Shown piece after piece: positions 13,762 to 38,162 of a stretch of 64,000 bases of DNA (positions are counted from its first letter, which is position 1; each line of letters opens with the position of its first letter). The notes beneath the pieces are model-generated. The model had not been told where the DNA came from, did not search any database, and saw only the letters and a program-made list of their open reading frames with translations. The stretch is from positions 1 to 64,000 of the forward strand of contig NC_061074.1 of NCBI RefSeq assembly GCF_021917145.1. The letters run 5' to 3'. The position numbers and the translations under genes were made by a program. This DNA is from Hypomesus transpacificus (taxonomy: Eukaryota > Chordata > Actinopteri > Osmeriformes > Osmeridae).

Positions 13762-14479
13762 TTTGCATGGCTAACTTCCTTCTGGGTGTCAGAATATGCG
13801 GTTAAAGTGTCTCAACCTGGCTTCAGGGCTCCACACATGTTTGGTAATGTGTCTTTGGGTGGTCATTTTCCACCTGTGACTGCACAGGAGCTCAGAAGGT
13901 GAGAAGGTGGAGTCATTCATTCTCCGAAAAGCAGATCTAAACATTGACCTTGAAACCAGCATGAGCCCGTAACTACAAGGGTGCCCTATGGAATCATATG
14001 TCACAATATAAGAACCCTCTGTAGGTAACAGACAGAACCCTGCTCAGGGCTGTGGGGCTCCCCATATCTATCTAACGGTCTGTCTGTTTATGGACTGTGT
14101 GGAGGACAAAAAGTCAACTGCGTCTCCTGAAGAATGCGCCCTGAGCAAAGCACTCAACCTGAAGGCCTTAGGCCTCTCTGGCTCCAGACTCCAGGTCCTC
14201 AGGAGCCCCAAGGGAAGAGGATGTGGGCCCCACACTCCCCAAGATAACACTTTGCCAGCACGTACACCCACTGACTCTACAGTGTTACCAGTTTAGGGCA
14301 TCATTTGAATGCAACAGATAGTGGGCTCAACAATGCAACCTTGGAAGTCGGTTTCCCACAACCAAACACGTCTACAGGGGATGTATTTCCCACACTTCTA
14401 CACAGCATATACATTGCTACACAGCTCAGACTCCACAGTACAGACACCAGCACGGTCACTTCTCACAGCACACACACCA

Positions 14480-14670
14480 CAGCAAAGCACAGACACTAGA
14501 GCACAGACACCAGAGCACAGACACCAGAGCACAGACACCAGAGCACAGACACTAGTCCATGGACAACTATCACGACACCGAGACCACAGCACAGACTGTA
14601 CACCACAGTACAGTACACCACACCACAGCACAGTACACCACACCACAGCACAGTACACCACAGGAGTTAA
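14480..14670. repeat. Short tandem repeats (14-bp and about 18-bp units)
   Basis: Several copies of an agagcacagacacc unit at about 14498-14555 are followed by copies of a cacagtacaccacac-type unit at 14600-14660. No gene is supported in these bases. Confidence 0.7.
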
Positions 14671-14799
14671 TACATATCTAATGTGATGAGAGGTCGTGTG
14701 TATTCTTCCTAGCTTAAAGACAGTAGTTGTGTCTCACCTGTGGTGCGCTCTCTGGAGTACTCCTCTTGCTGCTGTTTGTACTCCTCTTGCTGCTGTGTG

Positions 14800-17054
14800 T
14801 GTGAGTAGCCAGGTGCAGCCTCCAGACCCCCCCCACACACACACACGCACACACGCATCCACAAACACACACACGCCCACATACAGACACACCCAAAAAT
14901 ATACACACACGTCTATAAACACATCCACACACACACAAACACGCACACAAACACACCTAAAAATAGACACACAGACACACACACACAGACACACACACAC
15001 ACCCTCTTCTCCCATGTATCAGTAACCAACCATCCACACATTTACAGCTCCATAAACTCTGCCCTTCGGCACTTATTAAAAACCCAGAAGAGCAACCTTT
15101 GGAACCTGCGGTCAAGATGAGAACGTTCCAGGCTAACCAGTACGTTAAGAAGCCATCTTGTCACCCACCTGGGGCCTTGGACTTGCAGGTCACCACATGG
15201 GCTAACCGTGTAGATGGAGGAGGGGTGGAGGACCTGTGGCTGTCCTTTAGTAAGGGGACAGGTGTCGGAGGGTTGGGGTTGGCGGGGGATGGGGGATAAG
15301 GATGGGGTCCAGGGGCCCACGGGCTGGGGTGGTGGGCAGGAATGTGGGGGGGGATTTGGGGGTCTTTGTGAGGGAGGATCTTAACAGTCTGGCTTACAAG
15401 GTCACTGCTGGTCATTGTATATTTGTAAGATTCCTGGTTCTGCTGATGGATCCTAACCTCTTGAGCGATGCTTTGTGTTTCTTACGTGTCTATGTTGACG
15501 GACTGAGTCTGGATGCTGTTCTGATACTCAGCCAGTTATCTGTGATGCAGTGTGTGGGTGGTGTGTGTCAATGTGTGTTTGTGGGTTGGTAGTGTCAGGA
15601 GAGAACACAAACATGTTGTAAGACAGTTGTTCCTAAGTCAAGTTGCTGTACCTGTATATAAACTCTCTCAGTACACTTAAATCTCTCTGGTCAAGGTTAT
15701 TGAAGATGGAAGGATGAAGGAAGACAATCGGCCTTGATAACTACTGAGAGTGAGGGAAGAATGGATTTTCTGTCTCTTTTTTTCTCTGTGTGTTTCAAAG
15801 ATGGGGGAATCAATTCTGTATTTCCCGTCAGTTCCACGAAGTGAACAAACAGCAAGCACAACAGAAAACTGGTGTTGGACACTTTATTTACAGGGTGAAA
15901 AGCACAAAATTCAGCTACAGTAAACAGCCTTGTGCACTGGTTGACCAGAGTAGCTAGTTGTTCAGGAGGCTGAGTCTTCATTGCACTTTAGATACAGGTG
16001 GAGATACATGTCCACTCCCTTTATCATGACCCTGCTACGCATGTGAATGTGAATTGCAAATCTTGTGAGCACGCACACACTTACACACACACATTCTTCC
16101 ATCAACTACACTGTTGAGTCATGCAAAACTGTGAGATGCTATTGGCCGTTAGATTTATTACACAACAGGCTACCTAAACCTTAAGAACATAATAAGCAAA
16201 CATGGGTTTGTGGCACTAGTATGTGGCGAATCCTCCAACCACAGTCTGCCTTAGAGGGCACACACACACACACAGACAATCCTTACCTTCCTACCCCTAT
16301 CTCTTACATACAGTCAAACATCTAAAACACACACACACTCATAACCCCTACCGACATTGTCCTAAATAATATATATATAATTACTCTCTATATATACTTT
16401 ATTTAGTGCAGGTGGGAACAATATAAAGACAAAGAGTTACAAGATTGTGACAACAACAAGAACAACAACTTGCAAACAAAACACCAGCTAACCTCCAGAA
16501 CCGAAAGACAACAGAAACACAAGGTATTCTAAATACAGATAACATTGACACCATTGGCGGTTCTCTGGAGAACTAGGATATTGACACAATCAGCAGAGGG
16601 TGGTGTAGGCTAAGACAACAAGCTGTAGACAGAGTGTTGCAAAAAGGCACGGTAACAAAGTATAGACAGGAGTACTGGGACACTGGCACAGTCACAGAGC
16701 ACACAACAGACTAGAGATGTATGTACACAGTTTCTCCATTCCTCCTCTATCCCTCCTCTCCTCCATCCCTCCTTCCTCCTTAACCATCTCTCTCTCCTAC
16801 CTTTACAGTAGTTACATTCATCATCGTCACCATCATATCCTACATCATGTAACCCATCTTTCAATGTGTGTGGCATATGGTGTGTATGTGTGTGTGTGTA
16901 TGTGTGTGTGTGGTGTGCCAGGTGTGTACGTGTGTGGTGTGGTTAGCGTGGGTAGGTAGGTAAACTGTAAGCAGGTAGTGATTCAAAAGCCGACAGCTGT
17001 TTTTTTGGGGGGTCAGGGGTTGGGTTCAGGGGTCAAAGGTCAGGTGTGAAGTCT
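14800..17054. other. Intergenic region between fxyd2 and fxyd6
   Basis: CA-rich blocks (14825-15000, 16255-16345), a GA-rich block (17097-17200 lies just inside fxyd6) and single-copy sequence. I see no supported coding exon. A weak exon-like piece at about 15163-15200 (minus) has a donor but no recognisable product. Confidence 0.4.
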
Positions 17055-18850
17055 TCAGTTCTCCTCTTTGGGGGTCTCTGTGGTTGCTGAGGCTGTAGAG
17101 AGGAGGAGAGGAGAGAAAGAGGGAGGAGCGGAGAGGAGAAGTGAGGAGGACAGAGAGGAGAGGACAGAAGAGGGGGAGGAGAGAGAGGAGGAGAGGTAAG
17201 GTGAAGGGGGTGGAAGGAGCAGTTAGAAAGGGGTGGTTGAGAGTCAAAGGAGGGGGGAGTCTTAAGTTACTGCTCACTGTGGTGTCAGTTAGTAAGTGTT
17301 GTTACGATCACAGCTTTTAACCCTTTCTGTCACACACAAACACACACACACACACTCGACAGCACCCGCATATGGTCTGTCTCTCCCTTCTACCCCACCT
17401 CACCTTCTCTCTTCCTCTTTATCTATCTCTTTCTCCCTCCTCTCCCCACTCTACCCTTCCTTTTCCAATTCTCCCTCTTCTCCCCTCTCTTTTTCTCTCT
17501 CTCCTCACGTCTCTCTCTCTCTCTCTTTCCCATTCTAAACTCTCTCTCCCCCTTCTCCCTCCACCCCCCCTCCATGTCTCTCAGGGGGGTTCCTCTTACC
17601 CTTGGTGATGATCAGGTTCTCTGCCTGTGCCTCCTCATCGCAAGGGACCCTGCAATACAACCCACAGGTGTCATGGTAACCACACATGAGCAGAACAAAG
17701 CCCCACCCACAGGAAGTAAACAACACAACAACATTAAGGACAGCTGATCAGAAAGAGTCCCTCCATTACCTTGGTTTCTGGTTGATGCTGCAACGACATC
17801 TTCGACCTGGAGATCATCAACGACCAATCATGAACGAGATATCATTTTGAACCACTTAAGGACACACCACACACACACCCACACACTTACTAAGAATGAG
17901 GAGGATGCCCAGAGCAAAGAGCACCACTGCAAACACCAGTCCTCCAATCCTGAGGCTCTCATAGTCTGGAGTAGGGAAAGAAAGAGAGAGAAAGATGGAG
18001 AGAGAGAAAATAGGACAGTGATGCGAGAGAGAGACAGGGGAAGAGTAAGAAAAAGAGAGAGCAGAGAGAGAGAGAGAGTGAGTCAAATCAGATGAGTACT
18101 TCATGGGTTAGGTTCCAACAGACTCCTGAATTACTGTGACACCTACTTACCATAGGTGAATGGATCCAGCTCTTTCTCCTTATCTACAAACACAGAATCC
18201 AAGACAATCAGAACCCTGCTGTGGTGTTTCCCACCCCTATCTCTACACACTAACGCAAACCTTCACCATAATCACATCAAGAGATGTACTGTAGACTATG
18301 TCTATCAGTAGGTGATTACAACAAATCTGTATCAATACGACTTTATCAATGCCTGACCTGACCTGAATCGTGGATGGTAGAGACAAGGTGAACCTAATCC
18401 CTGTCTATTCCCGGTCTAATCCCTGTCTCGCTGTTATTCTCTGCAGTGGTGGTACTGATCTGAACACCTCTGACACTGATAATCCCTGGATGTCAATCCC
18501 ATGAGGAGGTCCGCAGTGTCTATCTGTGGTCATCCAGTCGGCTCATCAGCGAGTCCCACTGAAGGGAAACCTGCCAGATGTACTTAGCATGGTTGTGGGC
18601 TACTCACCTTGTACACTGGGGTCTGACTCCGCTGTGAGAGAGACCGGGTGGGAGGAAGATACAGAGGGAGAGAAAAAGAGACAGATATAACTAGTAAAGA
18701 GATAGCATTCCTTAAATAAACTGTGGGGAATATTGAGGTGGATCCACTGAGGTGGTTGTGAGTGAATGGTTGTGTGGGGTTTGATGTGAGAGGGCACTAA
18801 CCAGCCACACAAACCAGGAGCGAAAAAAGGAAGAACAGAATAGTTTCCAT
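17055..18850 (-). CDS. fxyd6: FXYD6 (phosphohippolin), Na,K-ATPase regulator
   Basis: This single-pass plasma-membrane protein modulates Na,K-ATPase affinity, mainly in nervous tissue in mammals. Minus-strand coding exons are 18802-18850, 18608-18631, 18151-18183, 17891-17965, 17770-17806, 17600-17649 and 17055-17092, giving 101 aa. Residues 1-17 form a signal peptide (METILFFLFSLLVCVA). The FTYD motif is at 33-36, then YESLRIGG, the membrane helix LVFAVVLFALGILLILS (45-61) and the RRCRCSINQKPR juxtamembrane segment, nearly the human sequence. The tail keeps DEEAQAENL. Splicing is phase-consistent throughout. The coding start exon begins at 18855 after an acceptor, so a 5' non-coding or alternative exon must lie upstream. 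Its acceptor is preceded by a roughly 150-bp CT tract on the sense strand. It lies head-to-tail with fxyd2, as in human. Confidence 0.93.
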
Positions 18851-18885
18851 GGTAACTGCAGAAATATAGAGAGGGAGTGGAGGAG

Positions 18886-19044
<159 letters not shown>

Positions 19045-19195
19045 GGAAAGAGGGAAAGAGGGAAAGAGGGAAAGAGGGAAAGACAAACAATGACAGACAT
19101 CAGTATTAGTGAGAGCTATCTGTTTGGCACACCTTGGCTTAAATAACCCAGACATGCATGTGTGTTCGAGAGTGTAGGACTGTTGCCATCTCCCC

Positions 19196-19744
19196 CTCCA
19201 GTGTTCTAGAGTGTTCCTGTCTCCTCCTGTGTTCTAAAGTGTTACTGTGTCCTCCAGTGTTCTAGAGTGTTACTGTCTCCTCCTGTATTCTAGAGTGTTA
19301 CTGTCTCCTCCTGTATTCTAGAGTGTTACTGTCTCCTCCTGTGTTCTAAACGTGTTACTGTCTCTTCCAGTGTTCTACTGTTACTGTCTCCTCCAGTGTT
19401 CTAGAGTGTTACTGTCTCCTCCAGTGTTCTAGAATGTTACTGTCTCCTCCTGTGTTATAGACGTGTTACTGTCTCCTCCTGTATTCTAGAGTGTTACTGT
19501 CTCCTCCTGTGTTCTAAACGTGTTACTGTCTCTTCCAGTGTTCTACTGTTACTGTCTCCTCCAGTGTTCTAGAGTGTTACTGTCTCCTCCAGTGTTCTAG
19601 AATGTTACTGTCTCCTCCTGTGTTATAGACGTGTTACTGTCTCCTTCAGTGTTCTAGAGTGTTACTGTCTCCTCCAGTGTTCTAGAGTGTTACTGTCTCC
19701 TCCAGTGTTCTAGAGTGTTACTGTCTCCTCCAGTGTTCTAGGGT
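19196..19744. repeat. 28-bp minisatellite with higher-order duplication
   Basis: The basic unit is gtgttctagagtgttactgt followed by ctcctcca, present in about 20 copies with small indels. A block of about six variant units (around 170 bp, including the variants with aacgtgttac and ttctactgttac) is repeated twice in the same order, at about 19310-19480 and 19480-19650. Confidence 0.9.
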
Positions 19745-19989
19745 GTAGGATTGTGGTGAAAATCCCAATCAGCACACATGACAGACCTGGCCTACTTTTC
19801 TAAAATGAAGCAGTGGTGCAAGCTCACAAAAGCACACACGGGTTTCTATGTTTTCTGTTTGAAAGAGACAGAATGAGGAAGTCATTTAACCAGTTCTCTA
19901 AACACAATGAAAGCAGATACACCACAATACATACAAGCAGGTTTGTTTTTTTGGAGTAACCTTGACTGTTCCTTGTAGACAACAACAAT

Positions 19990-20061
19990 GGCCGGGTTTC
20001 CCAGATTCATTGAGAAGCTCTTAACGCTAAGAGATTCTCAACTAATCTGGGAAACGTGGCC
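19990..20061. repeat. 72-bp near-perfect inverted repeat
   Basis: The left arm (GGCCGGGTTTCCCAGATTCA) pairs with the right arm ending AATCTGGGAAACGTGGCC. The pairing continues inward through TGAGAA..CTCTTA/TAAGAG..TTCTCA. It would fold into a long hairpin and resembles a small foldback MITE. No function can be assigned. Confidence 0.75.
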
Positions 20062-20382
20062 AATATCATTTCAGGCTTTCAACCTTGCTGAGGTAAACTT
20101 ACTGTGCTATTAGTGAACCAAAATAATACAAGATAATATAGATGGGACTGACCAACATCACATCTAAACCCTATTCTCAATGTGATATTTAGGCAGGTTT
20201 GTGGCAGGTATGAAGGCTGTGTCTGACCTCATCTGGACATAAAGTGTGAAAGTGGTGAGTGACTGGCTGAGCCCAGACACACCACTACACCACAGCGAAC
20301 ACACAGATCAATCACATGATCAATATCTTTAAATCCACCCACAGGAACAGTCTGCACCTGTTAGAGCGGCCCTCTCTCTACC

Positions 20383-20651
20383 TTTGCCTTTGCCTCTGCC
20401 TCTGCCTCTGCCTCTGCCTCTGCCTCTGCCTCTGCCTCGGCCTCTGTCTCTGCCTCTGCCTTTGCCTCTGCCTCTGCCTCTGCCTCTGCCTGTGTCCCTG
20501 TCCCTGTCCCTGTCTCTGCCTTTGTCCTTGTCTCTGCCTCTGCCGCTGCCTCTGTCCCTGTCTCGGTCCCTGCCCCTGTCTCTGCCTCTCTCTGTCTGTG
20601 TCTCTGTCTCTGTCTCTGTCTCTGCCTCTGTCTCTGTCTCTGTCTCTGTCT

Positions 20652-20701
<50 letters not shown>

Positions 20702-20770
20702 ATCCCGTTCCCGTTCCCGTTCCCGTTCCCGTTCCCTATCCCTGTCTCTGCCTTTGCCTCTGCCTCTGTC
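20383..20770. repeat. Hexanucleotide array (CTGCCT / CTGTCC / CCGTTC variants)
   Basis: A 6-bp period runs for almost 390 bp. Variant units are clustered in blocks: tctgcc, then tccctg, then tctctg, then cgttcc. The apparent 150-aa proteins on both strands are translations of this array and are not genes. Confidence 0.95.
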
Positions 20771-21247
20771 CTTGACCCCTCTGTGACCTCTGTATCCCCT
20801 GGAGAGAAGCCCTGACTCCAAAACGTGAGTCAATCATGAATTATGGATGCAGACAAGATAGACAAGAAGGAAAAGAAAGCATAGAAACAAGAAAGCATTC
20901 CAGGGGTGCATATGTGTGTGTCAGCCTTGCTCCTGGGTGTTGGGGTTTTGTATCATCACACACTTGAGCGCCCACACTCACACCCTTCTCTTGTGAACAT
21001 GGTGTGTGTGTGCGTTTATCCAGATACAATGGGCCCATGTCTGCATGATCCGTAATGCAGTGCAATGAAACCTGAGATGATTTTCCCTTTAGTGTGTGTG
21101 CGTGTGTGTGTGTGTTGGGGTGTGTATGTGTGTGATATTTTGGGTGTTGTTTTGCAATTGAAGAGCGAGAAATCAGTCTCATCTCATACATCCATTCATT
21201 TATTCTCTCTCTGTTTTTCCCCTCTCTCGCTGTCTCTCTTTCAGATT

Positions 21248-21282
<35 letters not shown>

Positions 21283-23538
21283 GAAATATAAACATACGCC
21301 TTTAATTCAAGATATTCTAATAATGATGCTGTTCAGGGGTGGAGAGACTCTGATGAACAGATATGCCTCCAGAATACAGCTGTCCCTTGATCCCCAAGCA
21401 TGTGTGTGTGCGTGTGTGTGTGTGTGTGTGTCTGTGTGTGTGTGTGTGGGTGTGTGTGTGTGTGTGGGCAGGTGTGCCCACCACACAGGTATTGTATTAC
21501 ATGTAGCCTACACATGTAGTATATGTAGAGTCACTTATGCTCTCTGCTTTTCAGGTATTCTCAAAGGAGTGGATAACATATTCTGTTAATATATGACAAC
21601 ATTGTATTCAGTACGGAAAGCAAATCCTGTACAGTATAGGTTCTCTAGACTAAACACATTACAGCGCTAAATATTTCTCTGCATAATAAGTCTCTGCATA
21701 GTTCTTGTCATCAGGGATGCCAAATGTACAGGGCGTTTGTAATTAAACAAGTAGGCTATAGGACGACAGAATAACTGGGTCACAAAACAAGACAGCATGG
21801 AGTATTTTAATGCAACGTCCTTCGGCTAAATTATTTTTCTACCTTCTAGATTATACCCAAATAACCATGAAAACAACTCATTCTGAGACGCCCTCCTCCT
21901 CATACGTGCGTCTTGCTGGTGCTGATGTATTGCCATGGCAACAACTTCTGTCGGGTGACTGCAACCCGAGGATCCGAACCACTGCGCTTTCGAGCGGCGG
22001 GAAATGATCTAAGATGCTATCGACGTTAAACCACTATTAGAAACATAGTCGTGATGAGCGGAGAGGCGGGTGGAAACATTATTACCTGTCCAATTCAATT
22101 TGTTAAGTAATTGTAAACTCCTCGAACACAAAATAAAAGCAATGATGTTAATATGCTTATTCTGCATCGTCATGTGTGTATTTAATTCAACGTCATAGGC
22201 TACGTGTCCTTATCGCATGTATAAGTTAATTAATTATTGAAGTATGACTGTAAAAATAAGAGGCATTTTCCCCCACTGTGAATGCGCGAAGCGAGGATCC
22301 GATCCAACCTGTGGATTGTCCTGCTATGACTACGCTCGGGTTGTAGAAAAGCTCGTCTAAATGTCACTATTAAACAATTGACTTCTCCGACAGTAAGGCT
22401 TAGATATACAAGCCTTAAAGAAATACAAAGACTAGGAGAACAATGACATCACTCGTCTTTGTGAAAAAGAGAGCGATCTTTGTATTTTTGTGTAAGAATC
22501 ATGGTTTCATTTAACAATTACCTGAGGGGACATTCGGTGCCGAATTATTTATATAAGACTCCCATACAACCTTTGTAGCGTGATACTTATGGCCATTATT
22601 GTTCGTTGCTGTGGCAGACTTCTCACAGACAAGGGACACACCCTCGTGAGAGGGTATCACCAGACAACCGTTACAGTTAGACGATACATGGGCCATGTTT
22701 GCAGAAGAACACGGTTCTTGAGCGTTTAAAACTGTAAAACGCGATTTGTGGGGTATATATTATCATTACATTTTAAACAATTCATATTAGGAACTCTTTC
22801 ACTGGCTATAATCCGCTGTGTTAAAGATAACATATTAAGGATTTATCATATTCCAATACATTATTTGACCTCTTGTTGAAATAAAATTAAAGTTTGTTGA
22901 GACATTAGCCTAGGTTCAGAAAGTGCATGCATATCTAATTTCAAATAAATTATACAAAACAAATATTTAAAATGAAACATGCATAGTATTCGTTCTCACA
23001 AGCCTGTCCCTTTTGTCTGTCTTCGTTCTTTTTGTTAAAGACTCAAAATGTTATTGTTTTTTTTCAACAACACACAAGTCACGTACACGCCCCTCTAGAA
23101 ATCAAACGGAAACGTGATGTAGGCTACCGTCTTACCTCCCGGTATTCCCTCGCTGACAAACACAGTCTTGAAATCCAGAATACGACGACGGTTCAGCAAG
23201 CTTTTTTGTCAAAAACAACGTCTAACATCTGTGACTTCCTCCTGCTCAGTCGATCCAAAGAGATCAAGGGGTGGCCGTGGAAGAATGACAGTATATGGCC
23301 AGGGTCTATATTATTTTAAAACGAGTCAACACTTACACTAGTAGAAAAATATGTATTCAGTCCTTCAATTGATCCCTTGTTTTGTGCCTATCACTTTATC
23401 TATTTAGAAAGATTCTTTCTGTCGCTTCCGCTCTCCCCGCTGCACACACACACACACGCTGACCTAAGATGCAATAGGCGTCTATTTAGCCATCTAATCT
23501 CCTGCTTTACGCGCGCGCGTCTCCACCCGGTCCCCAGG

Positions 23539-23573
<35 letters not shown>

Positions 23574-24497
23574 TCTCTGTTGCTCCTCAGCTCTCCCAGC
23601 GGCAGACTAGTCTTAGCCCTGATGGTGAGTATGTGTGGAAGGTCTGTGAAGGGGCTTCGCTTCTCATGCTGGAAGAAGCAATAGTGACGTACTTGTACGG
23701 AAAACAGTTAAGCTATTGGGAGAAGACCCACACCGCGCATTGATGGCATGATGTATTCACCACAGTCGACATCACATCTAAATGATCTTGGAGTCTGTTG
23801 GCAGTTGATTTTTGACTTTTATTCATTCAAGGAGTGTTGTTTGAATCAATATACAGACTTCCACAAAGCTACTTTACGCTAAGACACAGGCCTAACCACA
23901 TGAGTGCCTAGGAGGCAGTAGCCTATGCCTGCACTATGTTCATTAGTCTACATCCAACCCAGTCTCAACACCAGCATATCTTAAAAAGAACCACAGACTG
24001 GATCCGTGTTTGGAAAAGAACAGAGTTTAAGGTCTGCGTTTGCTGTGAGAACAGAGGACAAAGGCACAAAACTCCATAAAAACTCTTTGACCACTCCTGC
24101 CCCCCCCCCCCCCCCCCCCCAATCACACACCCCTTCCCCAACAAGGTAAACATCATAGTAGCTATAGGTCTACTGCAAGATTGACATACCACCAGAAAAT
24201 ACCAAAACTGGAATCAAAATAACCCAGAGTATGCAACACAGAGTTTCAGTGCATTAACATTTATGGGATCAAGTGAATTGTACGGAACAGCACACATGCT
24301 GTACATCCAGTGATTCTGGGAGGTACAGCACAAAACAGGAACAGACACACACAAAAAGTTCACCCTCCTCTCCTCCATCTATCCAGCTGTCCATCTTTAC
24401 TGTCCACCCCTCTCTCCCTCCATCAGGGGGAGGAAGCACGTTGCCAGTGGGCTTCTTGGACACAGGATGTAGCAGCGCCATGGGAGAGGAAGTGACA
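20771..24497. other. fxyd6 to tmprss13 intergenic region
   Basis: No firm gene. It holds a CT run (21248-21278), a GT run (21402-21467), CpG-richer single-copy sequence at 22000-22340 and 23500-23620 that may include the fxyd6 promoter on the minus strand, a C run (24101-24120), and an exon-like open frame at 22522-22696 described separately. Confidence 0.4.
22522..22696 (-). other. Candidate upstream exon of fxyd6 (unproven)
   Basis: An open frame starts at an ATG with good context (AACATGG) at 22696 and runs to a CAG|gtaatt donor at 22522, leaving phase 1. Splicing to the fxyd6 acceptor at 18855 keeps the frame open straight into the fxyd6 ATG (G|TT ACC ATG). The 58-residue peptide (MAHVSSNCNGCLVIPSHEGV...) matches nothing I know. 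It may be an alternative first exon, a 5'UTR exon or chance. Confidence 0.3.
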
Positions 24498-36091
<11,594 letters not shown>

Positions 36092-37912
36092 CGGACTCAG
36101 CGGGGTGCAGAGAGGAGAGCAGACAGGTGCATTTGAGCGACAGGGGGTGGGGCCAGGGCTTCACATCTTCTTAGTTGGCGCTCTCCCACACATGTGACCA
36201 GAGAACACTGACACCTCCCTCAATGCTCCTCCCTCCCTCTGTCTCCTCCACGCTCTGTTACTCCACAGGTGACACTGACCCGCCCCCTTTCCCGTCCTTC
36301 CCCCTCTCACCTTCCTTCTCTTCCTCCTTCTCAATGGAGATGGGTGTTTCCTTTGCGATACATTCACACCTGAAAGACTGGTTTGAAGAGAGCAGACATG
36401 GAGCAATTGGGTGGAGGTGGGGGTGGGGGTGTTTATGGTTGGGGCTGGGTGTAGTGGGGGGTCCAGGGTTCATATCAGAAACAGATGCCAAATAAATTTC
36501 GGGTCACACTCAATCTAGAGAAACGTTTTAACGCAAAGCCTTTTCGATCTGTACTCAAGCCTTGATTGATCCATCAACATTACCAGCTTTCTTCTACTCT
36601 CATTAGAAATACGATTCTGAGAGGGAGACATAGGACGAATACACTTTGATGGTATCAGGGTTGTTTATGCATACACAGCATATTCAGCGGGGCTTTCCAA
36701 ATTCATACAGCACTACCCCCCCTCCCGTGGCCCCCCACCCCCTTCCTTTACAGTATGATCCATGTACTGTCTGAATCCTTCACCTCACATACCATCTCAA
36801 TGCTAACCCCCCATCCCCACCCCCACCCCCACCTCCACCCGCCTCATCCCCTGTCCAGGGTCCTGCCTCATACTTTGAGAACCATAAACACTGCAGTGGT
36901 AATTAGTGACCACAGCATGACAATGCAATTTGTCTGAATGGAAAATGCTGTGTCATTCAGGGATAAATTCCTTGTAGAACAATGATTTCTTGGTTAGTCA
37001 GTTTGTCTGAGTGAACAGTACGTTCTTTAAGTGTATGTAGGTATGTGTGTGTCCTTGTAGTGAACTCATGAAGTTCTAAGAATGTTTTTTTTTTATAAGT
37101 GAGGTAAAAGGAATGAGAACATACAGCATTCCTTCCAGACCACAGGCTTAGGTTAAAAAAAGAGACAGGATAAAACACACAAATACACACACACACACAC
37201 ACACAGCCTGCTGTTTCCTATTACCCTTATCTCATCACCATAGCAATACACCTCAGCAAAGACTATGAAAATAACTTGTGAGAGCATAGTATATTTCAAG
37301 GTAAAAGCTTTCTTTCTTGAAGCTCATTTGCATCAGTTATTTTTTAGTGTGCCTTCAGACACCATTGGCGACTGTCACATTCAGAGAGCAGCTCAATTCA
37401 AGAGCTGTTCTAGATCATGCAGCAACTGTTCTAGAATCTAGCAACTTAAACAAAACCTTCTTTGGGTACACTGTCGATTCCAAAACGTTTTCAAGATTAG
37501 TATTTATTCTATTATTATTTTACTTTTTCTCAGTGTGGATACTGTTTTGAGAATAATATTCTTATTTCGACAATTCAATAATTAGTATGTGTTTAGGAGC
37601 TGATCTTTATCTCATTCAACAGGCAGCCCTTTGTTGCTCTAACAAAATCACATTACAGAGTGGCTGGATCCACTACAAACAAACTGCTTTTTTGGGGCTG
37701 ATATACTGAAAAAATATTTTCAGCTTGACTTTGGTATCTTCAGAAAGCCCTGTCCCTATATGCCACGCATGTTTCAATTGTATCAAATTGTCACAATTTG
37801 TATGGTACGTATGTGTTTGTGTACATGTCTACGTGCTTTAAAACGTGAACTGAACAGTTTTTACCAACAGAGGGAGCTGTTGCATGGTTCGTCATGTATC
37901 TCTCCTCCACAT

Positions 37913-38162
37913 TAGGGCTGGTCCTTCCTACAGGCGACATAGGCAGCCGCCTAGGGCGGCATGAAGAGGGGGGCGGCATTTTCCCAAGTGCATCCAGTAA
38001 TCAACCCTCCCGCACTGCCAGCAAGGGGCGCCAACCGCGCCACATCATATGTCCGTGTTGTGGTTGGGGGGGCGGCACCCCCGGGAGGGGGGGGGGGGGG
38101 GGGGGCGGTGGTACTGGTGATAAATCTTGTCTCGGGCACCAAATGTGCTAGGACCGGTACTG
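37913..38162. mobile_element. hAT-type MITE with imperfect target duplication
   Basis: The left end is tagggctggtcctt; the complement of the right end is cagtaccggtcctagc. The flanking octamers ctccacat and ctccacgt differ at one base, as expected for an aged hAT duplication. It contains a G run (38088-38105). Confidence 0.7.

Noticed and set aside
20316..20833. 150-aa low-complexity proteins on both strands
   Set aside because: The 6-bp array keeps all frames open; residue repeats simply follow the hexanucleotide.
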